Assembly (NCBI RefSeq): GCF_000265075.1
Contig: NZ_AJYA01000015.1
Location: 3,419 to 67,418, forward strand
Length of the DNA: 64,000 bases
Reading direction: 5' to 3'
Origin: Nitritalea halalkaliphila LW7
GTDB taxonomy: Bacteria; Bacteroidota; Bacteroidia; Cytophagales; Cyclobacteriaceae
Below the pieces are notes generated by a model. It did not search any database. It was not told where the DNA came from and saw nothing but the letters and a program-made list of their open reading frames with translations. A program made the translations under genes and the position numbers. Positions 28,714-37,290 of the stretch are shown piece after piece; position 1 is the stretch's first letter, and every line of letters starts with the position of its first letter.

Positions 28714-29853
28714 TTATGCGCTAATCGTGCTTAAAAGTTGATCAGAGGACATGAATTCTACTTCAGGCCATCTTTTACGTATTTGACTTAGCAGCATATC
28801 TAATTTTTCAATATTTTTTTCTCTGTTTTCTTTATGTAAACTACCTATAAAGTTTAGGCGGTGTGAACTTATGATCGCAGGCTTACCCCAGAAAAAAGCA
28901 TTTTGGATGCTTTTAAGTACACGATCTACTTGATCAGCCTGGGGACGTTCTGCTGGTTCGAAAGAAACGTTCCGAACTAGATAGGTTTGCCCAAGTGTAT
29001 TTTTTTGTCCGGTAAAATGATACTTCCTTTTGATGGCAAAGCCGCTCGAAAGCGGTACGCACTGTACATGTGTACCTTGAATTCCTTTTACGCCATGCTT
29101 TAAGAGAAAGGGTTCTAAATTCGGATGCCATACATAACAGGGAGCGATGAATGTGGTCGCATGGAAGCCCCAGGTAGAACAGAATATAATTTGCCCTTCT
29201 CGAATGCTTTGCTCAAGGTCGTATAATGAGGTATCGGTCTTCACGTGTCCGTAGGTATCTAGGTTATCTTTTCTTCCCGAGACAACTTCATTTCCTGCTA
29301 CTGTAAACATGCCCTGCTGAAAAGCGTCTAGGAAGCGCTTTTCCTTTGCTTGTAGGCGGCTTAACCAAAGTGGCACATTTACATGTTCACGACCATGAAA
29401 CTGTGGTTGAAATACCAGATTGTGAATGCCTTCTTTTACCAGAGCTTCCACTTTATCCGCATCGCTATATCGTTTCAAGGTGGTCAAAAATGGTTCGAAA
29501 TGAAAGGATGTAAAATCCGCAGCACGAATTTTCTCAAAATCAGGATTTGCACTGATATAGTTTAGCGTAAATTTAGCGGGATTCCCCCTGCTATCACGAT
29601 GCTTGAGAAGTGTTTCCGCCAGCATCGTGATATCTGTGTTATTTTCAAGCCTATCCAAACGATTATAAGGACATTTATCGACGGGGTATCCTTTTGTTAA
29701 AAGTAGCTTGAAAGCATCTTTATCCCTCATGCGAAGAGTTCCCCAGTCATCACTTTCAAAAACAATAATTTTCCTATTCGTACGAAAGCCTGGGATATTT
29801 GCGATAGCGGCTTTTGTTTGCCGCACTGCATTTTTTAGATTACCTAAAAGCAT
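28714..29853 (-). CDS. NodB-like deacetylase-family protein, copy 2
   Basis: 379 residues, unbroken, and so the best model of the three paralogues. Motifs in order: RKIIVFESDDWGTLRMRDKD (Asp-Asp), NLVFQPQFHGREHVNVPLWL (H-x3-H), FHATTFIAPCYVWHPNLEPF, YHFTGQKNTLGQTYLVRNVS, PAIISSHRLNFIGSLHKENR and the end KRWPEVEFMSSDQLLSTISA. The layout agrees with a metal-dependent NodB-like barrel with an atypical motif 1 and an extra late SSHR. There is no signal peptide or membrane segment, so it acts in the cytoplasm, on nucleotide-sugars or lipid-linked units rather than on exported polymer. It ends one base before asnB. Confidence 0.72.
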   Translation of the reverse strand: MLLGNLKNAVRQTKAAIANIPGFRTNRKIIVFESDDWGTLRMRDKDAFKLLLTKGYPVDKCPYNRLDRLENNTDITMLAETLLKHRDSRGNPAKFTLNYISANPDFEKIRAADFTSFHFEPFLTTLKRYSDADKVEALVKEGIHNLVFQPQFHGREHVNVPLWLSRLQAKEKRFLDAFQQGMFTVAGNEVVSGRKDNLDTYGHVKTDTSLYDLEQSIREGQIIFCSTWGFHATTFIAPCYVWHPNLEPFLLKHGVKGIQGTHVQCVPLSSGFAIKRKYHFTGQKNTLGQTYLVRNVSFEPAERPQADQVDRVLKSIQNAFFWGKPAIISSHRLNFIGSLHKENREKNIEKLDMLLSQIRKRWPEVEFMSSDQLLSTISA

Positions 29854-29870
29854 TAGGGAAAAAGTAGGTT

Positions 29871-30917
29871 TTAATTTGAAGAATTAAGTAAGCCATCCCG
29901 TTTGACTTTTTCAAGAACCACTTCCACCATAAAATCCTCTTTGGTAGTCGTACCTTCATGCCAGGTTAAACTTTCATCCCAATATCCAGGACATGGATCA
30001 TATACCTCGGAGACAAACCCATAACTCAGCTCGATCACGAGTGGGTTATTTTGGGCATCAAAGACAAAGTCAAAGGCTCCGATTTGAAGATTTAATTTTT
30101 TACACAAGTCAAATGAAATTTGAATGCAGCGTTCATCAAAGAGAGATCTATCCCAGGCAAAATCTCCACTTCCGGAAGCTCTAAAATCATTATCTCTCAC
30201 ATAGCGTTTCAGTCCGAAGGCCTTGCTGCCTATCACGATAATCCTCGTATCCGAATCATTTTCGGGAAGAAACTCTTGAAATAGGACATAGCCCGACTCG
30301 TGTCCTCCCAATCTAGCGAAAGCAGGAGGATAGATAAGGCGTACAACCCCTTTAAATACATCAAAAAAATCAGATTTGCCTTTACGGTATTTATACCATC
30401 TTTCTCGTAAACTACCGAGACCATCGTATTTGGAAAAACCTTTACTAAAGGCTTTATGAATCATGCGCGCTGCCTGCTCACGTGTTTCTAGAAGACGTAC
30501 ATTTTTTGAGCTCGCTCCCCCTCTCAGTTTAAAAACTTTTGGGAATTTCGTTTCACTGGCCCATTTAAGGGCCTCTTCTTTTTCTAGAAACACGTAGCTT
30601 TTCGCGTAGGGCGCTTGGATGGACTCAAAAAGATACTTTTGACCTGCCTTGTCATCAAAGTGCCACATCGTTCTAAAATCAGGAAAAACGATAAAACCGG
30701 TATGCTCTAATGCAAACATAATCTGCTTCGCAATGATATTATCCGTGTGGTTTTCATGGCTAAAATGCCACATAAGCGCACTGCAGCCATCTAACTGCGA
30801 GATTAAGTCGTTTGCATGACAATTCACTAGTTTATAAGGTATTCCATTTTTTTCACAATAGCTGATCCATCTTGGATGAAACCCTTTGGGACTATCGTGT
30901 ATGGCAATTTTTTTCAT
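29871..30917 (-). CDS. RimK-like ATP-grasp ligase
   Basis: 348 residues. The N-terminal part starts KKIAIHDSPKGFHPRWISYC; the ATP-grasp core has FPKVFKLRGGASSKNVRLLE (lysine with a Gly/Ser loop), VLFQEFLPENDSDTRIIVIG, KRYVRDNDFRASGSGDF and the metal-binding end IGAFDFVFDAQNNPLVIELS. The last two are the RimK/glutathione-synthase marks. Such enzymes form amide bonds between a carboxylate and an amine, often an amino acid. It lies 18 bases upstream of a NodB-like gene and close to asnB, and suggests that the glycan carries an aminoacyl or peptide group. A similar protein type is seen in other polysaccharide clusters of Bacteroidota. Confidence 0.75.
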   Translation of the reverse strand: MKKIAIHDSPKGFHPRWISYCEKNGIPYKLVNCHANDLISQLDGCSALMWHFSHENHTDNIIAKQIMFALEHTGFIVFPDFRTMWHFDDKAGQKYLFESIQAPYAKSYVFLEKEEALKWASETKFPKVFKLRGGASSKNVRLLETREQAARMIHKAFSKGFSKYDGLGSLRERWYKYRKGKSDFFDVFKGVVRLIYPPAFARLGGHESGYVLFQEFLPENDSDTRIIVIGSKAFGLKRYVRDNDFRASGSGDFAWDRSLFDERCIQISFDLCKKLNLQIGAFDFVFDAQNNPLVIELSYGFVSEVYDPCPGYWDESLTWHEGTTTKEDFMVEVVLEKVKRDGLLNSSN

Positions 30918-31038
30918 ACTAAAACGTAATTAGTTTGCGGAGAGAGTGATAGAGTTGAAAAGTATGTGTGAACTATAGAGTTTTGATTAAAATTAAACAC
31001 CAAATAACTTAAAAATCAGGCCAAACCTAATTGAAGAG

Positions 31039-31818
31039 CTATTTTCTCAAAAGTAGAGCCAAACTAGTTGCCTGAGAGCCTAACTTTGTTTCCCAAGGTA
31101 AATTTCCAAGGGGTAGGACACCTAAGGTCGTATTACTTTCCATGATGCTTTCTAGCGCAATGTATGGACCGTTTACGATAGAAGGTTTATTAGGCCAAAT
31201 CGGTTCCCCTTTCGGGTAATAATCATGTAACACGATAACCCCGTTAGGATTAAGTTTTTTAAGGGCCTCAGGAATTTCTTGTACAAGGTTTTTCGCGGAG
31301 TGATCACCATCGAGAAAAATAAAATCGAAGGTTTCTTGAGTCTGTCTAAGAAACTTTAAGGAATCGCCGCTAACGAAAGTGACCTCTGTTTTAATCGACA
31401 AACGCTGCATCATTTCACGAGGAGAATAAGGAGCACCAAACTTGAGCCAAGGTTTCATTTCCTCCGAATTTACATCCCTAATATCGATGGTCTTGAATTT
31501 CGCTTTTCGATTCGACTGTTTGAAATTTTCATCGAGTGCTGTAGCAATACTCAAGGTAGACGCCCCAATATGTGTCCCAACCTCCAGAACCGAGTTAGGT
31601 TTAAAATAACGAATCAGCGAAAAAAGTGCACGACGATCACCGGGATTGACCCCTAAGGCAGTTTCTGGAAGATTCATCGTCTGCGCCTGTGTGTGCCAAT
31701 CCATCCATTCTGTGGCTATTCCATTAGATAAATTGAGTGCGGCCTCATGATCGAATGCGTTCGCTTTCAGTAGGTTATTTGTATCAAACTCAACAGATCG
31801 AACAAATTTCATGGTCAT
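31039..31818 (-). CDS. Class I SAM-dependent methyltransferase
   Basis: 259 residues. The SAM-binding motif I is SVLEVGTHIGASTLSIATAL, followed by FKTIDIRDV (acidic end of beta 2), VSGDSLKFLRQTQETFDFIF and LDGDHSAKNLVQEIPEALKK, with VIVLHDYYPKGEPIW. This is the Methyltransf_24 (CmcI/catechol-O-methyltransferase-like) type, found in sugar O-methylation. It probably methylates a hydroxyl of a sugar in the repeat unit. It lies in the middle of locus A between the RimK-like and the KpsC-like genes, with gaps of 121 and 191 bases in which no other gene or clear signal is seen. Confidence 0.78.
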   Translation of the reverse strand: MTMKFVRSVEFDTNNLLKANAFDHEAALNLSNGIATEWMDWHTQAQTMNLPETALGVNPGDRRALFSLIRYFKPNSVLEVGTHIGASTLSIATALDENFKQSNRKAKFKTIDIRDVNSEEMKPWLKFGAPYSPREMMQRLSIKTEVTFVSGDSLKFLRQTQETFDFIFLDGDHSAKNLVQEIPEALKKLNPNGVIVLHDYYPKGEPIWPNKPSIVNGPYIALESIMESNTTLGVLPLGNLPWETKLGSQATSLALLLRK

Positions 31819-32009
31819 GCGTTCGAAGTCCGCGCTATTTTTTAATTTTTTTTAGAAAATTCATAAAATCATTAGGCATTAATACGAAACAGCTTAGAGT
31901 GGTTCAATAAAAGTAGATTTAGAATCAAATAAAGTATATTTTCTTCTTGAGAATTTTTAAACATGTAAGACAATTAAGCTTGCGCGTTCTGTCACTTGAC
32001 CATGATTTA

Positions 32010-33436
32010 CTAGCTTGTTTCGGGCCATTTTACCTCTTGCGTCAACAACTTTGTAAGTAATTTATAATTCGCAACCTCCTGGAAATCATATTTAAGATAG
32101 TAATCTGCCGTGTCTTCTGCTGAAGATTCTAGTCCAGATATACTATTTCCAAACGTCAAACTTAGTAATTGTTCTTCGATATTCCAAATGCGAATTTTTC
32201 CTGAAAAAACTGCATGAACGAATTTTTGAAGCTCGGGAATAGTGCTGAAGCTATGCACCCCTTCGACTTTCAGGTTACTTCTTCCCAGTGTAATCACTGG
32301 TATTTTTCGAATAAAGGCCTCCAGTGCCACGGTACCGTTTATGGTTATCACCACTTGACTGTTATCGACTAGGCTAAAGTTATCCAGTTCCATTGGACAT
32401 AAAGAAACATTCGGTAAGTCAGCCAGTAGTTGATAACTCTTAACACTGCGAAACTTTGGCTCCGACTGCCGAGTAAACATGGAAGGGTGTTCTTTAACAA
32501 GTAAACGAGTCCCCTCTGGAAGCAGTAAGCTAATCATTTTTGCAGCATACACTTGATCCACAAATTCATATCCTTCAGGCATTGTGGTTCTTTCGGGCTG
32601 ATAATGCAGAAAAAATACAGCGTAATTCGTGTTCTTTAAGTCTAAAAACTCACTTCTTTTTTTATAAAAAGCATAATTGTAGGCGGTATTTAAAAATTTA
32701 TGTGGCTTAGTTATCACTCCTTTGGGGTCATTAAAGGGGTTAAAATATTTATAGGGTCCCTTTCCAAAGCGATTTTTCTCATAAGAGGGCATTGCATTAT
32801 CGTAGTTACCTTTAATGATGCCTACGTACTTCCTTATATGCGCACGATAGCTCTCTTCGGTATCTTCACTGTGAAGTTCTTTAAAGACATCCACTGTATG
32901 ACGCATAAAGCCTTTTTTTAAGGTATACAGCCACGGAAATATAAACACTTCTGTAGCATAGACATCGATGTTAAGAAACTCTGCTGCATTTCCTAAAATC
33001 CACTCGATGGACTCATGAGGAGTAAAGCGAAAGTAGATAAAAGAGATTTCTTTTTCTATTAAAAAGGAGAGAATATGATAGGCCGCTTGCGTGTAATACG
33101 TAAAAGCATTATGGATACCGATTCCATACTTAGGTAAGTATCCCTCCCGATCTAGTAAACGAGCTGTCAGGTGATTATTCAGATAACCACTCACAAACTC
33201 ATGATAGCGTTCAGGATCCAGTTTATGCATAGGCTGATACTCAAAAATCGTATCGTATGTAATAAAATGAATTCCGGGTACCTCGGCTAGCTCTCGCATC
33301 AGGCGCGGCTGCTAGGTGCTTGTGTGAGTATGTATAGGGTATAATCATCTTGAAATCTATGCTGGCTAAGCCACTTTTTCACATTGTGAATCCTGAATGA
33401 ATCTAATTCTAAGATGATACTTTTTTTAGAAGGCAT
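32010..33436 (-). CDS. KpsC/KpsS-like capsule glycosyltransferase family protein, frameshifted
   Basis: The main frame (from 33299) is preceded by a further 45 codons starting MPSKKSIILELDSFRIHNVK at 33436 and joined by a one-base loss at 33302-33303 (...QAPSSRAL|MRELAEVPGI), about 475 residues in all. The C-terminal part has VFFLHYQPERTTMPEGYEFV, TRLLVKEHPSMFTR and SQVVITINGTVALEAFIRKI, which are the HYQPE, KEHP and NGTVALEA motifs of the capsule-biosynthesis (PF05159-like) and related GT-B families that transfer Kdo-like or nonulosonic acids. It stands four genes from two nonulosonate enzymes and is the best candidate for transferring the locus-A CMP-sugar. Confidence 0.65.
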
Positions 33437-33475
33437 GAAAAGATAATTCGCTTAAGTTTTGTGTTTATTTTGCCT

Positions 33476-34174
33476 TTACAATTCAAAGCTACTGTAATAG
33501 CCCGATTTCACTGGAGCAGGATAGGTTTCGTATTTGCTAAAATCCATCCAATAATCCAGCGCATCGTATAACTCGTCCACACCAAGCTGCTTAGCGATTC
33601 GTTTTAGGACCGCGAGTTCCTGCTGCTTTCTTGCTTTTCTAGATAAGAAGCTTCCACCCACTTTCTCTGTATCTCCGAGTTTCCCATGCAGACAAAGAGA
33701 AAAATCAACGAGATCTTCTAACTCATCGGCTAAGCGTAGGAGTAATACATCTTCATCTAAACTGGTGTCAGCGGGATCTATTTCAGTAATACGTGTCATT
33801 TCGAAGTGCGTATACAGGTGCACCAGTCTATCGCATTCAGCAGAAAACAAGCTTGCAAGCTGGGTACGACGTTCGGAAATAGAGGCACAGCCTTCGAAAG
33901 GCACCCTATCCTGATAAAGTGCATGCATCAAAGCTGCTAGTACCACATCAAGGGGACGCCGGCAGCGTACCATCAAACTAGCTGTACCCACCAAATGGCA
34001 GATAAAAGGCTTGCCCGAACCCCTATACATCCCGTTTACTTTCTTCAGCGTAAAGAAATAGGCCTCATTAATTTGCTGAACATCAGCTTCTGAGTAGCCT
34101 TCTCGAAGCATTTGCATGTACAGCTGTAAATTCGTTTGGGCGGGCTGAGTGGCAGTAAATTGGTGTAAAGACAT
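33476..34174 (-). CDS. RelA/SpoT-HD-like protein (DUF6817-like)
   Basis: 232 residues, soluble and alpha-helical. The segment YRGSGKPFICHLVGTASLMV followed by VLAALMHALYQDRVPF looks like the start of the HD fold of RelA/SpoT hydrolase domains, but the HD dyad reads His-Ala, and the later acidic residues are in LLRLADELEDLVDF. So a classic metal-dependent phosphohydrolase function is doubtful. It resembles proteins seen next to nonulosonate genes. It precedes the SpsF-type gene's products in the operon by a 19-base gap and could be a sugar-phosphate-binding or regulatory protein. Function unknown. Confidence 0.5.
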   Translation of the reverse strand: MSLHQFTATQPAQTNLQLYMQMLREGYSEADVQQINEAYFFTLKKVNGMYRGSGKPFICHLVGTASLMVRCRRPLDVVLAALMHALYQDRVPFEGCASISERRTQLASLFSAECDRLVHLYTHFEMTRITEIDPADTSLDEDVLLLRLADELEDLVDFSLCLHGKLGDTEKVGGSFLSRKARKQQELAVLKRIAKQLGVDELYDALDYWMDFSKYETYPAPVKSGYYSSFEL

Positions 34175-34193
34175 GGTTATAGCTTAAATAAGA

Positions 34194-34883
34194 TTAAAGA
34201 GTAAAACCTGGATGGCTTTCTTGGTCAAGTTCATAGTCGAGAGCAGGAAACTGCTGGATAAAATTTACGATGGATTTATAATCATCTGAAGTATCTACCG
34301 CAAATCCAGGATGATTATTCCAGATGTGGTAACGCTTTTTAAGATTTAGGATTTCATACTTTTCTGGATGCTCTAAAAGACCGGAAGTAATGTGTTCTCG
34401 CTGCGCTGCAGTGGGTTCGTTCTTTAAGAGCTCTTTTAAGCTCTCCGTCCGAATCACTTCCGTGGTAAGCCCTCGAATGGCTTTGGTTAAATAGTTATTG
34501 GTTATCAGATCAGGCGCCCTGGTTTCCCACTCCTGAAGTGCAAAGCGCATCTCATCTACTGAAAAAAGCGGACGATCTCCACATAAGCGGGCGAATGCAT
34601 CGAAGCCAAATGCCTCTGCTGCTTCTACGGCTCTATTCAGCACATCTAACTCACTCCCCCTGTAACAGCCCACCTGTAGGCGTTTCGTTTCTGCTTCCAG
34701 AATGTCGTCCTCTTGATTTGTCGAGGTGGCTACTATCACCTCGTATCCTGTCAATTGCGCCCGCCGAACAACTCGCGCCACTAACGTGTCTCCAAGTACA
34801 GGAAGCATAGCCTTACCCGGTAATCGTGAGGATGTCATTCTTGAAAATACGATTATGCCCTGCTTAACTCCCCTTTCATTCAT
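34194..34883 (-). CDS. SpsF-like cytidylyltransferase family protein
   Basis: 229 residues starting GIIVFSRMTSSRLPGKAMLP, the NTP-binding signature (x-SSRLPGK) of the SpsF-type cytidylyltransferases, followed by VIVATSTNQEDDILEAET, SELDVLNRAVEAAEAFGFDA and FARLCGDRPLFSVDEM. It is homologous to the protein at 16.9-17.6 kb but not close. It overlaps the DUF4910 gene by four bases and probably activates a nonulosonic acid or a related acidic sugar as its CMP derivative. The cofactor preference (CTP) is from family knowledge. Confidence 0.75.
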   Translation of the reverse strand: MNERGVKQGIIVFSRMTSSRLPGKAMLPVLGDTLVARVVRRAQLTGYEVIVATSTNQEDDILEAETKRLQVGCYRGSELDVLNRAVEAAEAFGFDAFARLCGDRPLFSVDEMRFALQEWETRAPDLITNNYLTKAIRGLTTEVIRTESLKELLKNEPTAAQREHITSGLLEHPEKYEILNLKKRYHIWNNHPGFAVDTSDDYKSIVNFIQQFPALDYELDQESHPGFTL

Positions 34884-36178
34884 ACTGGCAGCGAACTTAA
34901 AATGTGGTTTTCTTTTAACAGTGCGACCTCCGAAATAAGTTCTTCAAAGGGTATGTCACACTTAACTGCTATATCCAGCAGAGAATGATTTCCATCTGCA
35001 TAGGAGATTAGGTTGAGTCGATTTTTAACAGGAGCCGTACTTCCCTTAGCGCTAATCATCGGATACAGGCCTCTCTTTCCTAACTGCGGCTCCCCAAGGA
35101 CTAAACTTTTAGGATAACAGTCATTTTCTAGGATTCGCACGATGTGTTTATGCAGGTCAAGACTCCCATTAAGCCCTTCGGCCGTAACTACTCCTCCTAT
35201 GGTATCTAAGGACGTATGATATTCGGGATATGTTCCATATTTAGAACGCATCACAGAAACCACGGGCAGGTCTATTCCGGGGGCACAATACATGCTTTCG
35301 TCACTGCCTCTATCTTTCCAACCGTAGCGGTCATAACTACCGCAGTACGTTTGAAGTGCATATAAGGCGACTTTATCTGCATACGTATTCTCTAATCGCG
35401 AAGGTAAAAAAGACCAAGTTCTCTCGTCACCCACACAGGTTAGGTTAAATCCGGCGATGACGTGCTCTTTTAAGTGTATGCTGTTCGCCTCGAGGTAGGC
35501 CGCTGAACCAATCATTTCCGGAATAAAAACGAATCTATAGGTATAGTGTCGATGAGATAACCCCTGCAACCAAGATGCTAAGCCTACTGCCACACATGGA
35601 CCTGAAAGCTCGTTATTTGCCATAGAAGGATGACAGCAATAAGTGGAGATGAGCACTTCTTTTTCTGAAGTTCCTGGCAAAATAAGTTCTCCATACGTTA
35701 AGCTACCTTTAAAGTGCTTCGCTTTGATACAGGCATGATAAGTTCCAAGTTTCAAGCCTTGCTTTTTTGATTCCGCTATGCAAAAACCCCAGTTTTTTTG
35801 ATAATAGGAGGTAACATAAGGAATCACATCAGGCTGCTCGGGTAGGGTATGCAGATGAGGCAGTAACTCTTCTAGGCTGAGTCTAGCATCTATCGCAGTA
35901 CTGTAACCTAACACGCTGAGGTTATTCTCTTTAAAATCAGCGACTATATTTCCGTCAGGATCTTTTAGGAAAGCATCGGTAATTTCCCATTCCTCTGGGA
36001 TCTGCCAGTCTAGAACTTGCTGTCCACTCGGCACTTCTATTGTTCTAAGTCCTGGTAGGTACTCTGCTATTATCTGCAGGGTTTCTCTTAAGCCAGCTCC
36101 GGTAATACTTCTATTAATAGGCCATAGGCGCTCCATCAGCGCGAGCATGCAAACACTATTTTCTTTCGTTTCTTCCAA
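34880..36178 (-). CDS. DUF4910/DUF2172 aminopeptidase-like protein
   Basis: 432 residues with the layout of the DUF4910 family: start MERLWPINRSITGAGLRETL, a zinc-aminopeptidase-like core with ISTYCCHPSMANNELSGPCV, IPEMIGSAAYLEANSIHLKE, NLTCVGDE, DRGSDESMYCAPGIDLPVVS and TYPEYHTSLDTI, and a C-terminal winged-helix (~70 residues). The metal residues H (CHPSMANNE), E (IPEMIG) and H (EYHTS) are in place. The Campylobacter homologue Cj1295 is known to be needed for a glyceric-acid-type modification of pseudaminic acid on flagellin. Next to an SpsF-type gene and near NeuB, the same kind of nonulosonate side-chain tailoring is likely here. Confidence 0.78.
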   Translation of the reverse strand: MEETKENSVCMLALMERLWPINRSITGAGLRETLQIIAEYLPGLRTIEVPSGQQVLDWQIPEEWEITDAFLKDPDGNIVADFKENNLSVLGYSTAIDARLSLEELLPHLHTLPEQPDVIPYVTSYYQKNWGFCIAESKKQGLKLGTYHACIKAKHFKGSLTYGELILPGTSEKEVLISTYCCHPSMANNELSGPCVAVGLASWLQGLSHRHYTYRFVFIPEMIGSAAYLEANSIHLKEHVIAGFNLTCVGDERTWSFLPSRLENTYADKVALYALQTYCGSYDRYGWKDRGSDESMYCAPGIDLPVVSVMRSKYGTYPEYHTSLDTIGGVVTAEGLNGSLDLHKHIVRILENDCYPKSLVLGEPQLGKRGLYPMISAKGSTAPVKNRLNLISYADGNHSLLDIAVKCDIPFEELISEVALLKENHILSSLPV

Positions 36179-36221
36179 AATTATACTGCTACATTTAACA
36201 TAAAATCAGGAGCTGCTCTAC

Positions 36222-37274
36222 CTAAGTAAATAAGTAAAGAACATTACCACTAGCTTGTATATCCTTAAAATCTGTGTGAATTTGTTTACCAAATTTATTT
36301 GCTATGTACTGCAGCGACTGTTCGGTAAAACCAGTAAAATGCTGAATAGCGAGAGGTTGATCGACACCATCTAAAATAACTGCGGCCACCTCATAGTACT
36401 CGAAAACCTCTTCCATAAATTCCATCGGTTTTTCCAAGTGATCCAAGTATTGAAAAAACCCGATAACATGCTGTTTATCCTTAGGATTTTCCGTCCAAGG
36501 CTTTAAGGGTACTTGAAATTTGGAATTCAAAAAGGCAGTGCAGTGTTGTCCCCCTTGTTGGCAGTTGTCGCTCCAGTAGTTAACCTCATTTCGTTTTAAA
36601 AACGCTGTAGGGATTTGTTTTTGAGCAGCGAGAGGCAGAAGTCCCCACAAGGGACAGCCTAATTCGGCATAATTACGAATAGGACCACATTTTTTCTCTA
36701 TAAAATTCCAAAGAGAAACTGCGGAAAAGCCAGAAAACCGCTTGAAAGGTGCGGGAGTTTGAATGACGCGCTGCAAAAGGTCTTCCAACGGATAGATAGC
36801 TTCGGGACGTTCCTGCTGAATAGCTTGCAATATTTGAGACCCTTCCGGCGTTTCTAAGAAACCGTCTACAGAGTCAAGAATAGAGCTTAAAGCGCGCTTG
36901 TATCGGTTGATATTTTCTTTATCCTTGTCATTTATCGCTTTTTCGAAGAGTTTAGTCTCTTTTAAAAAATTATCTGCTGAAAATCTACCTGAGGTTACAT
37001 CCCATCCTTTGGGGTGCATCGGCACCCCCTGTTTGAAAAGAGCGTCCAATTGTGCGGATGTAAACCAGTTTTGTTTATAGATAAGTCCACAGTCCGAACA
37101 AGAAACATTTACGTAAGCATCTATGACGGACTCTTCGGACAAACCGATCATACCCGCTATCTTTTCAGAGTACAGATTAGGGAGTGAATGGGAGTGAAAA
37201 GCATGCTTTTCACTCCCACAAAGTGGACAATTCGTTATTTGATTAGAATCTATAGCAGGCTTCTTTGACATCAA
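36222..37274 (-). CDS. Zinc-ribbon methyltransferase-like protein
   Basis: 350 residues. The N-terminus has two Cys pairs, CPLCGSEKHAF and CSDCGLIYKQNW, making a zinc-binding domain as in the sugar C-methyltransferases and related class I methyltransferase-like proteins. The centre has AELGCPLWGLLPLAAQ where a SAM motif I would be, but it lacks the usual GxGxG, and the end has HVIGFFQYLDHLEKPMEFME like the DVLEHL segment of that family. It may therefore bind a sugar substrate without methylation. It lies between the carbamoyltransferase and the DUF4910 protein in locus A. Family match moderate, reaction unknown. Confidence 0.55.
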   Translation of the reverse strand: MMSKKPAIDSNQITNCPLCGSEKHAFHSHSLPNLYSEKIAGMIGLSEESVIDAYVNVSCSDCGLIYKQNWFTSAQLDALFKQGVPMHPKGWDVTSGRFSADNFLKETKLFEKAINDKDKENINRYKRALSSILDSVDGFLETPEGSQILQAIQQERPEAIYPLEDLLQRVIQTPAPFKRFSGFSAVSLWNFIEKKCGPIRNYAELGCPLWGLLPLAAQKQIPTAFLKRNEVNYWSDNCQQGGQHCTAFLNSKFQVPLKPWTENPKDKQHVIGFFQYLDHLEKPMEFMEEVFEYYEVAAVILDGVDQPLAIQHFTGFTEQSLQYIANKFGKQIHTDFKDIQASGNVLYLFT

Positions 37275-37290
37275 AAAACAGCTTTAGGAT

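Noticed and set aside
33300-33475. Apparent gap upstream of the KpsC-like gene
   Set aside because: It codes for the first 45 residues of the same protein in another frame, starting at 33436.
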